From NCBI GenBank assembly GCA_963457665.1, contig OY735224.1, positions 52,628,929 to 52,692,928 on the forward strand: a DNA stretch of 64,000 bases, read 5' to 3'. Positions 45,231 through 55,060 of the stretch are shown here, piece after piece (within the stretch, counting starts at the first letter, position 1; each line of letters opens with the position of its first letter). Made by a program: the position numbers and the translations under genes. The notes below the pieces were generated by a model. The model saw nothing but the letters and a program-made list of their open reading frames with translations. It searched no databases and was not told where the DNA came from. This DNA comes from Thysanoteuthis rhombus (lineage: Eukaryota > Mollusca > Cephalopoda > Oegopsida > Thysanoteuthidae).

Positions 45231-45599
45231 GAGATATACTAAACATTTATTACTTAGGAACAAAAAAAAAAAGAAAAGAAAGATAGACAGATTATGTTTC
45301 ATAAGTGGTTTTCCATAGTCAGATTTACTGGTTGGCACTTTTGCTGGGTCCAATCTCTTGAAGGGCAGGTTTCCTGATGGGCACTATTCCATAACTGTCG
45401 TCGTCTCTCCAAGCTGCTGGTCCCATTTATTGGGCTACAATCGTGAAAATCTGCATGACTACACCACTAGACACCATTTAAAAATGGTTATTTTCAGTTT
45501 TTCCAAAAAAATGCTTTGTAGGTCGCTTTGAACGAATTTTAGATTTTATTGTCTAAAAATATTCAGTGATGAATAAAAAAAATATGAGCTCTGCAGGCG
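45231..45599. other. No recognisable feature
   Basis: Bases 45430-45510 weakly resemble the middle of family F. Otherwise nothing. Confidence 0.3.
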
Positions 45600-45755
45600 A
45601 TGTATAAATAATGGTGGCCTATCGTCAGTAAAGATCTACCAATGACCATGGGGTTGGGTTGCCAAAGACGGATCAGCAAGAGACAGATGTGATGCGACCC
45701 GCTGTGGTGTGCCACGGGAGGACCTGCTGGGGTGTGCCATTGGATGTTGCTAGCT

Positions 45756-45757
<2 letters not shown>
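45600..45757 (+). repeat. Repeat C, copy 1
   Basis: Shares GGGGTTG...ATG.GA, CAG..GATGTGATGC and GTTGCTAGCTGGATA with copies at 52455-52573 and 53220-53334. All three run into (TA)n at the same point. Confidence 0.5.
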
Positions 45758-45797
<40 letters not shown>

Positions 45798-45809
45798 GTA
45801 TATATACAT

Positions 45810-45849
<40 letters not shown>
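45758..45849. repeat. (TA)n microsatellite
   Basis: TA run with a few CATA interruptions. Confidence 0.95.
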
Positions 45850-45851
<2 letters not shown>

Positions 45852-46037
45852 TACAGAGCAGGTTAGCATAATAGCATAATATAAAGCAATGTCTGATATG
45901 TGATGGATAATTTATACATTAAACTTTATACTTTGAAAGTCGAGTTGTGTCAGAGTAGAGCTGGAAATAAATAATAATCGACTGATGAGGCCCAGAGAGC
46001 ACAGAAACACGAACTAGTTTGTGTAGCAAATCCATAT

Positions 46038-46081
<44 letters not shown>
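45850..46081. repeat. Unclassified DNA ending in (TA)n (46037-46081)
   Basis: The TA run adjoins the 3' end of the following Penelope-like element. Confidence 0.85.
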
Positions 46082-46085
<4 letters not shown>

Positions 46086-47790
46086 GAACTATAAAGAGTG
46101 AGTCAGACTCGGGAGTATAGTGTTTTGAAGTAATGTTTATTTACCCGTAGATGTTTTTTTCGTTGTTAATGGTCCAAACATGTTTTGTGATGTATTCCCA
46201 TCTTCTGTGGTGTGTGCTGTATGAGTATGTGCTTTTAGAGGTTAAAGGTTTCATGTTGAACCAGAGTCCACTATCAGGAACTTTGCTTTGTGTGTAAAAA
46301 ATTGTATCTAGGCTGCTGAAGGCATCTTTCTGTGTGGGAGAAAGTCCAGCCAGTGATGAAGTCTATGGTTAAGCAGCAGCAGTTGGTCTTAGAGAGGGCA
46401 AAATGTGTCAGGGTAGGAGGGAAGTGATGTGGTGTCGGATTTTTTGGGTATGTTAGGGATAATGTAAATGGAGGGGTGATGAGGTTAAGGAACTACATAG
46501 GTTTCAACCTTACAAGTCATCAAAAATATGTTGGTTATGATTTGAACGAGTGATACGACTGGCTAAGGTGGATTTTGCTATGGGTCTGAGTGACTTTGAA
46601 GTTCCCAGTATTGAATGTATCGGGGTGGGTAGATGTGAGTGTGAGGTAATTGTTAGTAGGAGTTTTGTGAATTAGAGATCTGTGTGATTAGGGTTATTAA
46701 ATTTGGTGTTTAATCCATTAGGATAAAGAGTTTTGAGTTTGTTGATCCACATGTCCTCATGTTTTTCTAGAACTTTAGTTAAGTCAATTGGAGTATTTTT
46801 TTCTATTTTTTCTATAATGTTAAAACTAGCGTCTGTGGCAAAATTGTGGCCGGGTGTGCGAAAGTGTAGTTCTATGAGAAGTGGGCTGCGATTGTTTTGT
46901 GACTTAATCCTGTGTCTGTAATTGTTGAGTCTAATATTAAATTGTCACTCAGGGTTGCCTATGTATTGTAACTTGCGTTAATTGCACTCTAGAAGGTATA
47001 AAATGTTTTTTCTACGGCAGTTTGTGCTATGGTATATGTGCTAACTCTCTTTTGTGTTAGTGCTTGTTGGTGTACTTTAGGTGGTTGCAGCATAGACTAT
47101 CTCTTCTGTCGCAAGGTTTAAAGAATTTAGTGATTCTAGGGATATTTTTTTGTAAGACTTCATTATTTATGATATTGTTACTGGTAATCATGTCTTTGAT
47201 GTTTTGGGGCCTGCAGTAAGCGATGACACATTAGTCCGTGAATGTTTCGCTTAGATCTGTTTCAATGGTGAGGATGTTCCATCTCCTATTGATGATGTGT
47301 GCTAAAGGTGGGAGTGTGTTGTTGAAGGTGGTTATAAGTGGTATGTGGTCAGGTTTATTATTGTAGGAAAGCCTAAGGGTTATATCCCTGAGTATCCTAG
47401 TTGCTTTTTTATTTGGCTTTTTGTATCATTTAGTGGATATCCTCGTTGGGTGAAATATTGTACTCGGTTATGGTTATGTCTGTTGACTTCACTATCTGTA
47501 GAGTAAATTCTTCTAATTCTAAGGGCTTATGAGATTGGTAGGCTTCTTTTTAGGTGTTGAGGATGGGCTGATTTAGAGTGGAGATAATTGTGGGTGTCTG
47601 TGGTTTTAGTGTAGAGGGTAGTTTGGAGGTTTCTGTTGTTGTCTATGTATATGCGAGTGTCTTGGAAGGTTATGGAGTCAGTGGATGTCACGAAGTCAAA
47701 CTTAATTGAATCGTGTGCAGAGTTTATGTGTAAAGAAATTCTCCAACTTGGCTTCATCTCCTGTGTATATGAAAAAATCTCGTAAATATA
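46082..47790 (-). pseudogene. Penelope-like element: RT end, GIY-YIG endonuclease, 3' region
   Basis: Minus strand from 47790. RT end (47757-47527): HINSAHDSIKF, SITFQDTRIYIDNNRNLQTT, LYTKTTDTHNYLHSKSAHPQ, HLKRSLP. A degraded linker (47520-47100) with SYNNKPDHIPL and FKPCDRRDSLCC. Endonuclease (about 47020-46690): ILYLLECN, LQYIG at 46957-46971, a PLLIELHFRTPGHNF stretch, and KHEDMWINKLKTLYPNGLN. LQYIG stands for the YIG half of GIY-YIG. Stops and frameshifts break it. The 3' region down to 46082 ends beside (TA)n and keeps a decayed hammerhead-like segment at 46175-46220. Confidence 0.8.
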
Positions 47791-47852
47791 AATATATATA
47801 TATATATATATATTTATATTTACGACATATCTATATATATATATATATATAG

Positions 47853-47897
<45 letters not shown>
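47791..47897. repeat. (TA)n-(GATA)n-(GA)n microsatellite
   Basis: Follows the 5'-truncated end of the Penelope-like element. The flanks ATAAATATA/TATATTTAT form a short palindrome with it. Confidence 0.9.
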
Positions 47898-47902
<5 letters not shown>

Positions 47903-47934
47903 AAGAATTTCTTATTAATGAATTTTGTTTAAAA

Positions 47935-48725
47935 GCTATCCAAACAAAACAAACTATTTTGACGAAAAGCTATCAAGGCGAAGCAAAATCTTTCGGCAAA
48001 ATTCTAATCAGGCAAAAAAAAAACAAACTTTATTTTGGCAAAAAGCAATTCAAAGAAAATAAACCATTTTGGCAAAAAGCTATTCAGTCAAAACAAACTA
48101 TTTTAGCAAATATCTATCTAAGCAAAACAAACTATTTTTGCAAATACTTTCTTAGGCAGAATAAACTATTTCAGAAAGAGGCAATTTAGGCCAAAGAAAT
48201 TATTTTTGCAAAAAGCTATTCCAGGAAAATACATTATTATGGCAAAAAGCTATTTAGGCAAAACAAAAACTTTTTTCGAGATGCTACTTTGTCAAAGCTA
48301 TTGTGGCAAAACGCTATTCAGGCAAAACAAACTGTTTTAGCAAAAAGTTATTTAAGCGAAGAAAAAAAAATTTGACGAAAAGCTATTTAGGCAAAAACTA
48401 TTTTGGTTAAAGCAAAACAAACCATTTGGCAAAAATCTAATCCGGCAAACAAAAAAAAAACCCTCTGTTTTGGCAAAAAGCAATTCAAGGAAAACAAGCC
48501 ATCTTAGCAAAAGCTATTCAGGCAAACGAACTATTTTGGCAAAAAGCAATTTAGTCAAAGAAAATAAACAAAGTATTTTTCCAAAAAGCTATTCAGGCAA
48601 AACAAACTATTTTGGCATCTCACTATTCAGGTAAACTGACGTATTTTGGTAGAAAGATATTTAGCCAAAACAAACTATTTTTCGTGAAAAAGCTAATTAG
48701 GGAAAACGAAATATTTTGCAAAATA
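47935..48725. repeat. Minisatellite AAACTATTTTGGCAAAAAGC-TATTCAGGCAAAAC
   Basis: About 22 diverged tandem units of roughly 33-37 bases in one orientation. One stray unit remains at 49497-49530. Short Lys-rich frames here are artefacts. Confidence 0.9.
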
Positions 48726-48860
48726 AATCGTGTGATGAAATTAATTAATCAGAGTTCCAATTCAATACAATGCAATTTACCATTATACACACATGCACAC
48801 AGGCACACCCTTAGGTATACATATATGAATATATAGAATGATTTGCTACACTAATACATT

Positions 48861-48890
48861 GATGCTTCTGCCCCGTTGGGACTTCTTCAG
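48861..48890 (-). ncRNA. Decayed hammerhead-like segment
   Basis: Minus strand: CTGAAGA (48890-48884), hairpin GTCCC/GGGGC with loop AAC, then AGAAGC where GAAA is expected. Sequence just 3' of it lacks a clear NUH. It precedes a (TA)n-(CA)n run, like the other hammerhead-like units. A remnant at most. Confidence 0.25.
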
Positions 48891-48933
48891 GCAGATGATT
48901 ATCATCATTATAATATATTCTATTTCTAATTTG

Positions 48934-48935
<2 letters not shown>

Positions 48936-49019
<84 letters not shown>

Positions 49020-49020
49020 C
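48936..49020. repeat. (TA)n-(CA)n-(TA)n microsatellite
   Basis: TA, then CA, then TA again. Confidence 0.95.
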
Positions 49021-49165
49021 AAATCAAAAAAACAAAAGAAAAAATAGTTTGAAAACATGAATGAGAAAATGGTGGCCCTCTGCTATGGCAGAGACACAAA
49101 TGACGTGTTTCAGAAAAAAAAGCCCATCTTTAGATAAAAGGTAATGAAAATCAGTTGAAATTAAG
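49021..49165 (+). repeat. Dispersed repeat P, copy 1
   Basis: AATGAGAAAATGGTGGCCCT, GGCAGAGACACAAATGACGT, AGGTAATGAAAATCA match 57660-57815. Both copies directly follow (TA)n. Confidence 0.65.
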
Positions 49166-49825
49166 TATTCGACTACATATAAATATTCATAGCCTCTAAA
49201 ACTTCAAGTACGAAAGGTGTTGACGAAAAAAACTTTTTTGAATGTTTTTGATAAAAGAAAAAAGAGTTTTTAAGGAATATTCATCTCTTTCTCTCTCTCT
49301 CTCTCTCATCTCATAATGCATTTCCCCCATACTTCGTCTTTATTTTTAAATATTTTCTTTAAAATTGATTTTTTTCGAAAATTTACCAAATTCGCTCTGC
49401 CCATGCAGACAGGTGGATCTAATTCACTGTACTCTAAATACTGCATAAAATGCAATTCTTTTTAAAAAAAATATTTTGATCAATTATAAAATATTCAGGA
49501 AAGACGAACTATTTTGACTGAAAACTATATAAACAAAAAACTGATTTTTTCAAAAATTATCTAATTCAACCCCACAATTGCCCAACTAATCATTATATAT
49601 ATGTGTGACTGATTTTTTCCGAATTTCAGCAATCGATTACCCAAGGTCTTGACTTGCACTACTCCCAGAGTATCCCTCTTTGCCACCGGTTGTAAAAGAC
49701 TTCTAGTGCCATTTCCACCCATGCCTTATATAGAACAAGTTTTGGGTCATATTGGACGGTAAACAATATAATCCTATTTATAAGATTAGCCCCTCACCCA
49801 TAGGCCGATAACACTCTTATTATTT
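49166..49825. other. No recognisable feature
   Basis: A (CT)n stretch near 49290-49305 and one stray minisatellite unit at 49497-49530. Confidence 0.4.
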
Positions 49826-50026
49826 CCATCTGTAATAATTCTTTCAGCTGACACCAGATCGAGTTCTAATAAGATAAAAATTTTGGTTGAAAGCCGCCAT
49901 CTCGTTTATTCTCGATTCTATTCAATTCATTGAATTGTTTAGCAAGTCGTCTCAACTCACATATACGCAAGTCAGTATTCACATATAACTCGATCTGGTG
50001 TCAGCTGAAAGAATTATAACAGATGG
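49826..50026. mobile_element. 201-bp inverted-repeat element (MITE-like)
   Basis: The first 40 bases (starting CCATCTGTAATAATTC, ending CAGATCGAGTT) recur at 49987-50026 as reverse complement with one mismatch. The pairing extends at least two bases outward. The 121-base middle has no ORF. A small element with long terminal inverted repeats fits a non-autonomous DNA transposon; a target-site duplication is not clear. Confidence 0.6.
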
Positions 50027-50405
50027 AATTATAAATGCTTCATTTTTGTAGGCTAAATGGCATCGTGTAAAAACGGGATCCCGGTTTAAATAAAGTCTCA
50101 AATGAAAGATAACGCATATACATGTATATACATATATAAGTTATGTCCATGAAGAGACTGAACTTTTCAGAAAGTATACCATTTAGACATTTTAGCATCT
50201 TTTCGCTGATGATTCACATCGAAGTAACATTGACGTATTATATAAAAAACCATCAAGCAAGCATCAATATTTAGTTTCAAAATTAGACCTGCCAGAGATA
50301 ACGTACGTTTAGTGCACTTGGTATTATTTTCCAATGAAAGTTCATTGAAGTTTTTCGATCCGTGGAAATCACTGCTTGACTGTCCTTGAGAAGGTGGGAA
50401 TCTGA
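50027..50405. other. No recognisable feature
   Basis: Upstream of the 163-codon ORF. A stop codon (TGA, 50403-50405) abuts its start codon. Confidence 0.35.
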
Positions 50406-50897
50406 ATGAATTTGAGCAACATGATTTTAAAAGACAAACTTATGAAGTATTGGGCTGTATTGAATTTAATTCTGCAACAACATGATGCATCATCAGTTCT
50501 TTTTGAAAATCATATTGCAATAAATTTTACAGATTCACAACCCTTCAGAAGCTTCACCAACAGTCAGACGACGATTTCCACGAATCACAGCAGGCACGTT
50601 TCCGATATGTTTTTCCTACTCCGACATGAAATATCGTCAAAATTTGGATTTGTCTATGATGGATTTTTTCTTGCAATTCAAAATGCTGGTGCCACTCAGT
50701 TCATTGTGTATGACCCCCAAGACCCCCCCCCATTGATCTGTTGCCTAAATAAAGTTCTTCCTAATTTGAAACAGAATTTTGAGCAAACAGGTCACTCATT
50801 TAAAACAGAGTGCATAAACCTTCAGATATTAAACAAAGGAATGGACGCCAAGCTCCCTCTTACACGTGTAACTCAGAAACTAACCAACGTGGCTTGA
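50406..50897 (+). CDS. Unrecognised 163-codon ORF, doubtful
   Basis: The only long open frame here that is not simple repeat, not matched by another copy and of ordinary amino-acid composition. It starts with ATG right after an in-frame stop, so it cannot extend upstream without splicing, and ends TGA at 50895-50897. I recognise no domain, signal peptide or membrane segment. Notable stretches are FLLRHEISSKFGFVYDGFFL and FIVYDPQDPPPLICCLNK. It could be a single-exon gene, a retrocopy, a piece of an unknown transposon or chance. Confidence 0.25.
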   Translation: MNLSNMILKDKLMKYWAVLNLILQQHDASSVLFENHIAINFTDSQPFRSFTNSQTTISTNHSRHVSDMFFLLRHEISSKFGFVYDGFFLAIQNAGATQFIVYDPQDPPPLICCLNKVLPNLKQNFEQTGHSFKTECINLQILNKGMDAKLPLTRVTQKLTNVA

Positions 50898-51022
50898 TGC
50901 AGTTTTGTTTACACAAAAGTTCAACGTCACTGTTGCATAACATTTAACTGAGTACGCTGTATAACCTCTCATTACTGCACTGTTTCAAAAGTTCAATTTC
51001 TTTACGGCCAGAACCTGTACAC

Positions 51023-51025
<3 letters not shown>

Positions 51026-51106
<81 letters not shown>
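51026..51106. repeat. (TA)n microsatellite
   Basis: Perfect TA run of about 80 bases. A second, shorter run is at 51245-51270. Confidence 0.95.
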
Positions 51107-51110
<4 letters not shown>

Positions 51111-51149
51111 TTGATTTTATGATTCGGTCTATAACAAATAAAGAGAAAT

Positions 51150-51215
51150 AGCAACACTACGTTACAGTGGTTACCCTATCAGTTGCCGGTTCGATTCCTA
51201 CACTAGCCCCATTAT
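51150..51215 (+). mobile_element. tRNA-like SINE fragment
   Basis: TACGTTACAGTGGTTA resembles an A box; GGTTCGATTCC at 51188-51198 is a perfect B box. The short space between them and the weak stems make a tRNA gene unlikely. Confidence 0.45.
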
Positions 51216-51241
51216 CTATTTTTGCTGACTTTGCTAAATGA

Positions 51242-51272
<31 letters not shown>

Positions 51273-51384
51273 GGGAGTTCACAGATAGTTTCCTAGCTCT
51301 TTGGCTTAAACATATTGTCGGCTTCTATCAGAGGAGTCGGTATTTTGTTGTGGAGCTCAATTGTGTCCTCTTTTGATTCGGTGA

Positions 51385-51640
51385 AAAGTTCATGCCTGAA
51401 TAAAACCCCTATATTTTAGTTCAAAATTAAATACGAGACCATTCTCTGAGCTATATATAAAATACACCACTTCCGATGACATGCCCTTACGAAACCCCTG
51501 GTCACACGTGTCCAATTGTTTATTGGTACCTGCCCTTCTAGCCGGTTACACCCTACTTTCCCCAGCACTTCTTGCTGGTTACTCCTTCTCTCCCTCTCTT
51601 TCATTCTCTCTTAGATCAGTATCACGTGTCTTCCAAAAAG
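51385..51640 (+). repeat. Repeat E, copy 1 (5' part)
   Basis: GGTCACACGTGTCCAATTG, GCCCTTCTAGCCGGTTACAC, GCACTTCTTGCTGGTTACTC, CTTAGATCAGTATCA. Related to 55690-56760 and 60969-61720. Ends where a LINE endonuclease fragment begins. Confidence 0.6.
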
Positions 51641-51855
51641 TGGTTGAGTCTTCAGCTCAAGTCGTCTCCGTGTCTTCTAATTTCGATTATACCGATATCT
51701 TCGGATTTGATATTTTCAATTTCATTTTTAAGGTACGTTGGATGCACTGCTGTTGAGACTCTCCTACGTTGTAAGTACCTATGTATAAGGCTGTTTTCTT
51801 AGTGAGGTTCTTGGGGATCTGTTTTGTTACAAAAGTCGTATTCGGAAAACGCAAC
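51641..51855 (-). mobile_element. RTE-like LINE endonuclease start, joined to the 104-bp array
   Basis: Minus strand: ENSLIHRYLQRRRVSTAVHP, then KIENIKSEDIGIIEIRRHGD, DLS. The SEIRRHGD-like stretch is the start of the APE-type endonuclease of RTE-clade LINEs. The same junction with the array exists at 62650. Only about the first 40 codons remain. Confidence 0.65.
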
Positions 51856-52440
51856 CCAACTAAAAGCGAAGGATCTAACTAGACCCAGGGAAAACCATGT
51901 ACCCAAGCAGGGGTTATTTCTTCGTGAGTTTGGGTCATAGCATTTGGAGATTATCAGCCCCACCCTTAGCGAATAATTCAGTAAGGCCTAGTTAAACCAC
52001 AGACCCTGTAGAAACAATTCTTTTCTTTGCATGTTTGGCATTTTGAGTATATCACCCCAAACCTTGGAAAAATGATGTATTTGGATTAATGAAGCCTCGG
52101 ACCCAACAGAAACAGATCTTTTCTCGGTGTGTTTGGGTAATGGCTTTTGGAGAATATCAGCTCACCCTTAGCAAATTATGTATGTCGGCCTAGTGAAACC
52201 ACAGACCCAGTAGAAACACTTGTTTTCTTGATATGTTTGGGTAGTAGCTATCGACGTGGCTTTCAAAGGATATCAGCCATGCCATTAGTAAATGATGCAG
52301 TTAGACCTAGCGGAAACTTGGACCCCGCAGAAACGGTTATTTTCTTGGTGTGTTTGGGTAATGGCTTTTGTAGAATATCAGCCCACCCATATAAAAGGAT
52401 GCATCTAGGCCTTGTGAAACCACTGACCGAAAATAAAGAG
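51856..52440 (-). repeat. 104-bp tandem array (D), locus 1
   Basis: About five to six diverged units: TGTTTGGGT, GGCTTTTGGAGAATATCAGC, CCACCCTTAGCAAAT, GATGCAGCTAGGCCTAGTGA, AACCACAGACCCAGCAGAAA. I set the strand to that of the adjoining LINE fragment, for which it lies 5'. An 114-codon frame over it is an artefact. Confidence 0.85.
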
Positions 52441-52454
52441 TTGTTTTCTTATTG

Positions 52455-52571
52455 CATAGTTGCACTAATAGGCACTGAGCGGGGTTGCTAATGCTTGATT
52501 GATAGAAAACTGATGTGATGAAACGTGCAACGAGATTTCATTGGGAAATTGCAGAAAGACCACCAACAGCT

Positions 52572-52573
<2 letters not shown>
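52455..52573 (+). repeat. Repeat C, copy 2
   Basis: TTGCACTAATAGGCACTGAG, GGGGTTGCTAATGCTTG, ACTGATGTGATG, then into (TA)n. Directly follows array D. Confidence 0.6.
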
Positions 52574-52622
<49 letters not shown>

Positions 52623-52725
52623 CTCCCCAGTATCCATAACAATCGAGTTAAAAATGCCCAGCCCTATGACCAACACAACCAATAATATATCTATACCCCA
52701 GAGTTTGTCTCATCTCCTATGGTTC

Positions 52726-52782
<57 letters not shown>

Positions 52783-52984
52783 GAGAGAGAGAGACCGACA
52801 GACAGACAGACAGACGGACAGAGACAGAGACAAAGACAGAGAGAAAGAAAGAATAATACGATAAAAAAATCCTCATCAATACATAAAAAAACCAAACAAA
52901 TTTTTTAAAATGTTGTACATTTTTTTTATTATTAAAAGTGAGAGACATCAAGTTTGCCGACTTCTTCAGACATCTCAAAAGTCA
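52574..52984. repeat. (TA)n runs and spacer X
   Basis: TA at 52574-52620 and 52730-52782, then a GACAGACAG-rich stretch, then AAAATGTTGTACATTTTTTT and CCGACTTCTTCAGACATCTC (52895-52985), which recur at 53556-53645. Confidence 0.8.
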
Positions 52985-53219
52985 AAGGAAAAACCGCAGA
53001 CCCTGCAGAAACGGTTAATGTTTTGGTGTGTTGGGTCGTTGAATTTTGAAGCATATCACCCCAATCCAAATATAATGATGCAAACAGGCCTCGTGAAACT
53101 GCAGGGCCAGCAGAAACGGTTACACTTTTGGTGTGTAGTCGCATCTGGATCAAATGTGGCTGGGACTTGTGAAATCACAGACCTGGAGGAATGGTGTTTT
53201 TTTTAGTGCCTAGGTAATT
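52985..53219 (-). repeat. 104-bp array D, two units
   Basis: CCGCAGACCCTGCAGAAACG, GTGTGTTGGGTCG, CATATCACCCCAATCC, CAAACAGGCCTCGTGAAAC. Its end (GTGAAATCACAGACCTGGAG) parallels 63970-64000 at the window's right edge. Confidence 0.8.
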
Positions 53220-53331
53220 GCACTAATGGCTACTGGGTGGGGTTGCTATGCTTGACAGGAATCTGATGTCATACAGCCTGCAGCGGTATTTCACTGGAAC
53301 ACAGCTGGAAATCAACGGTGGCTTGTTAGCT

Positions 53332-53334
<3 letters not shown>
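53220..53334 (+). repeat. Repeat C, copy 3
   Basis: TGCACTAATGGCTACTGGGT, GGGGTTGCTATGCTTGAC, TCTGATGTCATACAGCC, GTTAGCTGGATA, then (TA)n. Lies 765 bases after copy 2. Confidence 0.65.

Positions 53335-53393
<59 letters not shown>
53335..53393. repeat. (TA)n microsatellite
   Basis: TA run of about 59 bases. A small (CA)n-(TA)n follows at 53489-53515. Confidence 0.95.
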
Positions 53394-53396
<3 letters not shown>

Positions 53397-53555
53397 AAGT
53401 ACCCAAACAGTGTAACATTTACCTATCATCCAGCTCCACCAATAATACACCCTTACTATCGAGTTCATATCATCCATTATAGGTCAAACACACACACACA
53501 CACATATATATATATTGATAATACCATAAAATATCTCATTAATGCATAGAAAAAC

Positions 53556-53650
53556 CAAACAATCTTTTAAAAAATGTTGTACATTTTTTTTTATTATCGA
53601 AAGCGAAAGTCTGCCAACTTCTTCAGACATTTCGAAAGTCAAACGAAAGA
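53556..53650. repeat. Spacer X, second copy
   Basis: AAAATGTTGTACATTTTTTT and CCAACTTCTTCAGACATTTC match 52895-52985. Confidence 0.7.
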
Positions 53651-53654
53651 TTAC

Positions 53655-53845
53655 AGGTTTGTGGTGAGGGTTTGAGGGTTAGTGTTAATATTAGTATAAG
53701 TTTAGTAGGGTTAGTATTTAGGGTTAATGGTTAGGGTTTGGATTATTAGGGTCAGGGTTTGGGTTTATGTCATGGTTAGTAGTATTAGTGTTATGTTTAG
53801 TAGGATTAGTGTTAGGGTCAGGGTTGATGGTTAGGGTAGGGTATT
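53655..53845. repeat. Degenerate TTAGGG-like tract
   Basis: TAGGGTTAG, TTTAGGGTTA, GGTTAGGGTTT and similar hexamer pairs recur among TTAGTG/TTAGTA variants for about 190 bases on the + strand. TTAGGG is the usual metazoan telomere repeat, so this may be an interstitial telomeric remnant, but a locally evolved G-rich repeat is equally possible. Confidence 0.6.
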
Positions 53846-53859
53846 GATTGCCTCTCAGA

Positions 53860-54165
53860 AGTTGGCATTTTCTTCGAAACTGCGAAAGACGCCCACAGTT
53901 CTTCCATCTTGTGGGATCTCTGTATTTGTGGACTCGAAAGTTGCAAAAGACGTTCAGGGTTCTCAATTTTTCAGGGACCTCTGTATTTATGTTTTCGGAA
54001 GGGGCGAAAGACGTCCAGGGTTCCTACTACTTCAGGGACCTCTGTATTTGTTTTTTCGAAAGGTGCGAAAGACGTCCGGAATTCATCCTTCCTCAGGGAA
54101 CTCCGTGTTTGTGTTGTCGAAAAGCTTAAAAAAAGCTCACAGTGCACCTACTTTGGAGACCACTG
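53860..54165. repeat. 61-bp tandem repeat, about five units
   Basis: GCGAAAGACG or its variant recurs at 53882, 53943, 54004 and 54065, exactly 61 apart, with TTCAGGGACCTCTGTATTTG between. Frames of 93-135 codons in three registers are artefacts of a unit without stops. Confidence 0.9.
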
Positions 54166-54299
54166 CATCCGGGTTTTATTGTTGTTGGAAGTATTGTGGA
54201 ATGTTGCCAGTCCATTTATTTCGTCATTGGGGAACGTTGCTTGTCAACTAGTTTCGTGTAACCCATTCGTGTTGGCAATCGTCTACAGGAAGTAGAGCT

Positions 54300-54560
54300 A
54301 GATGACTGGAAGTATCATCGGGTAATGTCCATTTGACACGGTTAGAGAACCGCCCTCCACTTCCAGCGTACGCGCCGTCATTTGTCGGCCGTTATTTTCG
54401 GATCTGCTCTCATTCTTCCGCGTCCCATCCGCCGTCGATTTCTGGGAGTATGACTGGGTAATGTCAATGTGACACGGTTCCCAAGCCGCCCGTCTACACC
54501 CAGAGTGTCTGTCGTCATTTACGGGACAGTGTGCCATCATTCTCGGGAATCACTATCGGG
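54300..54560. repeat. Two diverged copies of a 135-bp unit, GC-richer
   Basis: GGGTAATGTCCATTTGACAC with GAACCGCCC near 54318 and GGGTAATGTCAATGTGACAC with AAGCCGCCC near 54455. Confidence 0.6.
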
Positions 54561-54794
54561 TTGTTTAGTGAAACAGTCTAAAGTGACGATCCGACAATAA
54601 AGAAGAATTGGAGAGTCAACATCTCCAACAAAATTTCAACGAACAATGAATCCTCGATTTTTTAAAGCGTTTATTCGTTACTAAAGAAACAGAAAAGACG
54701 CGTCATTGCCGACCATGGCTTTTGTTCAATCAAAACTGATCGGAAGAAACCATTTGAATAACAGGGATTTAAGAATATCTCTTCTCAATTCCCA
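54561..54794. other. No recognisable feature
   Basis: Nothing supported. Confidence 0.35.
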
Positions 54795-55060
54795 AATTTC
54801 AAATTATTTATGTCAACAATTTTGAGACAACTTTAATTAATTCATGCAATTTTAATTCAAATCTCAATCATGAAGTTATTTATAAAAACAATTTTTGAAC
54901 AGCTTTAATTAAATCATTGAATTTGAATTCAAGTCTTAATTACGAAATAGATAATGAAAATGATTCTAAATATAACTTTAATTAAATCATGCAATTATGA
55001 TTTAAATTTTAATTGTAAAATTAATGATGTAAAGGATCAAATAAAACTTTAATAAAATCA
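54795..55060. repeat. AT-rich tandem repeat, about 72 bp
   Basis: ACTTTAATTAAATCATGCAA or variants recur near 54830, 54903, 54975 and 55046, with AATTCAAATCTCAATCATGA-like blocks between. Confidence 0.75.

Noticed and set aside
47935-48725. A regular repeat-spacer array
   Set aside because: It is a direct minisatellite without unique spacers.
51150-51215. A functional tRNA gene
   Set aside because: Good B box but no convincing acceptor, anticodon stem or terminator. The same holds for 15905-16015, 44930-45012 and 55425-55630.
52506-52530. Hammerhead core in repeat C (CTGATGTGATGAAAC)
   Set aside because: No room for stem II between the two boxes, and the other C copies do not keep the motif.
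53844-54295. Frames of 93-135 codons with repeated DLC.F / GPLYL motifs
   Set aside because: The 61-bp unit shifts frame each time and simply lacks stops; three frames are open at once.
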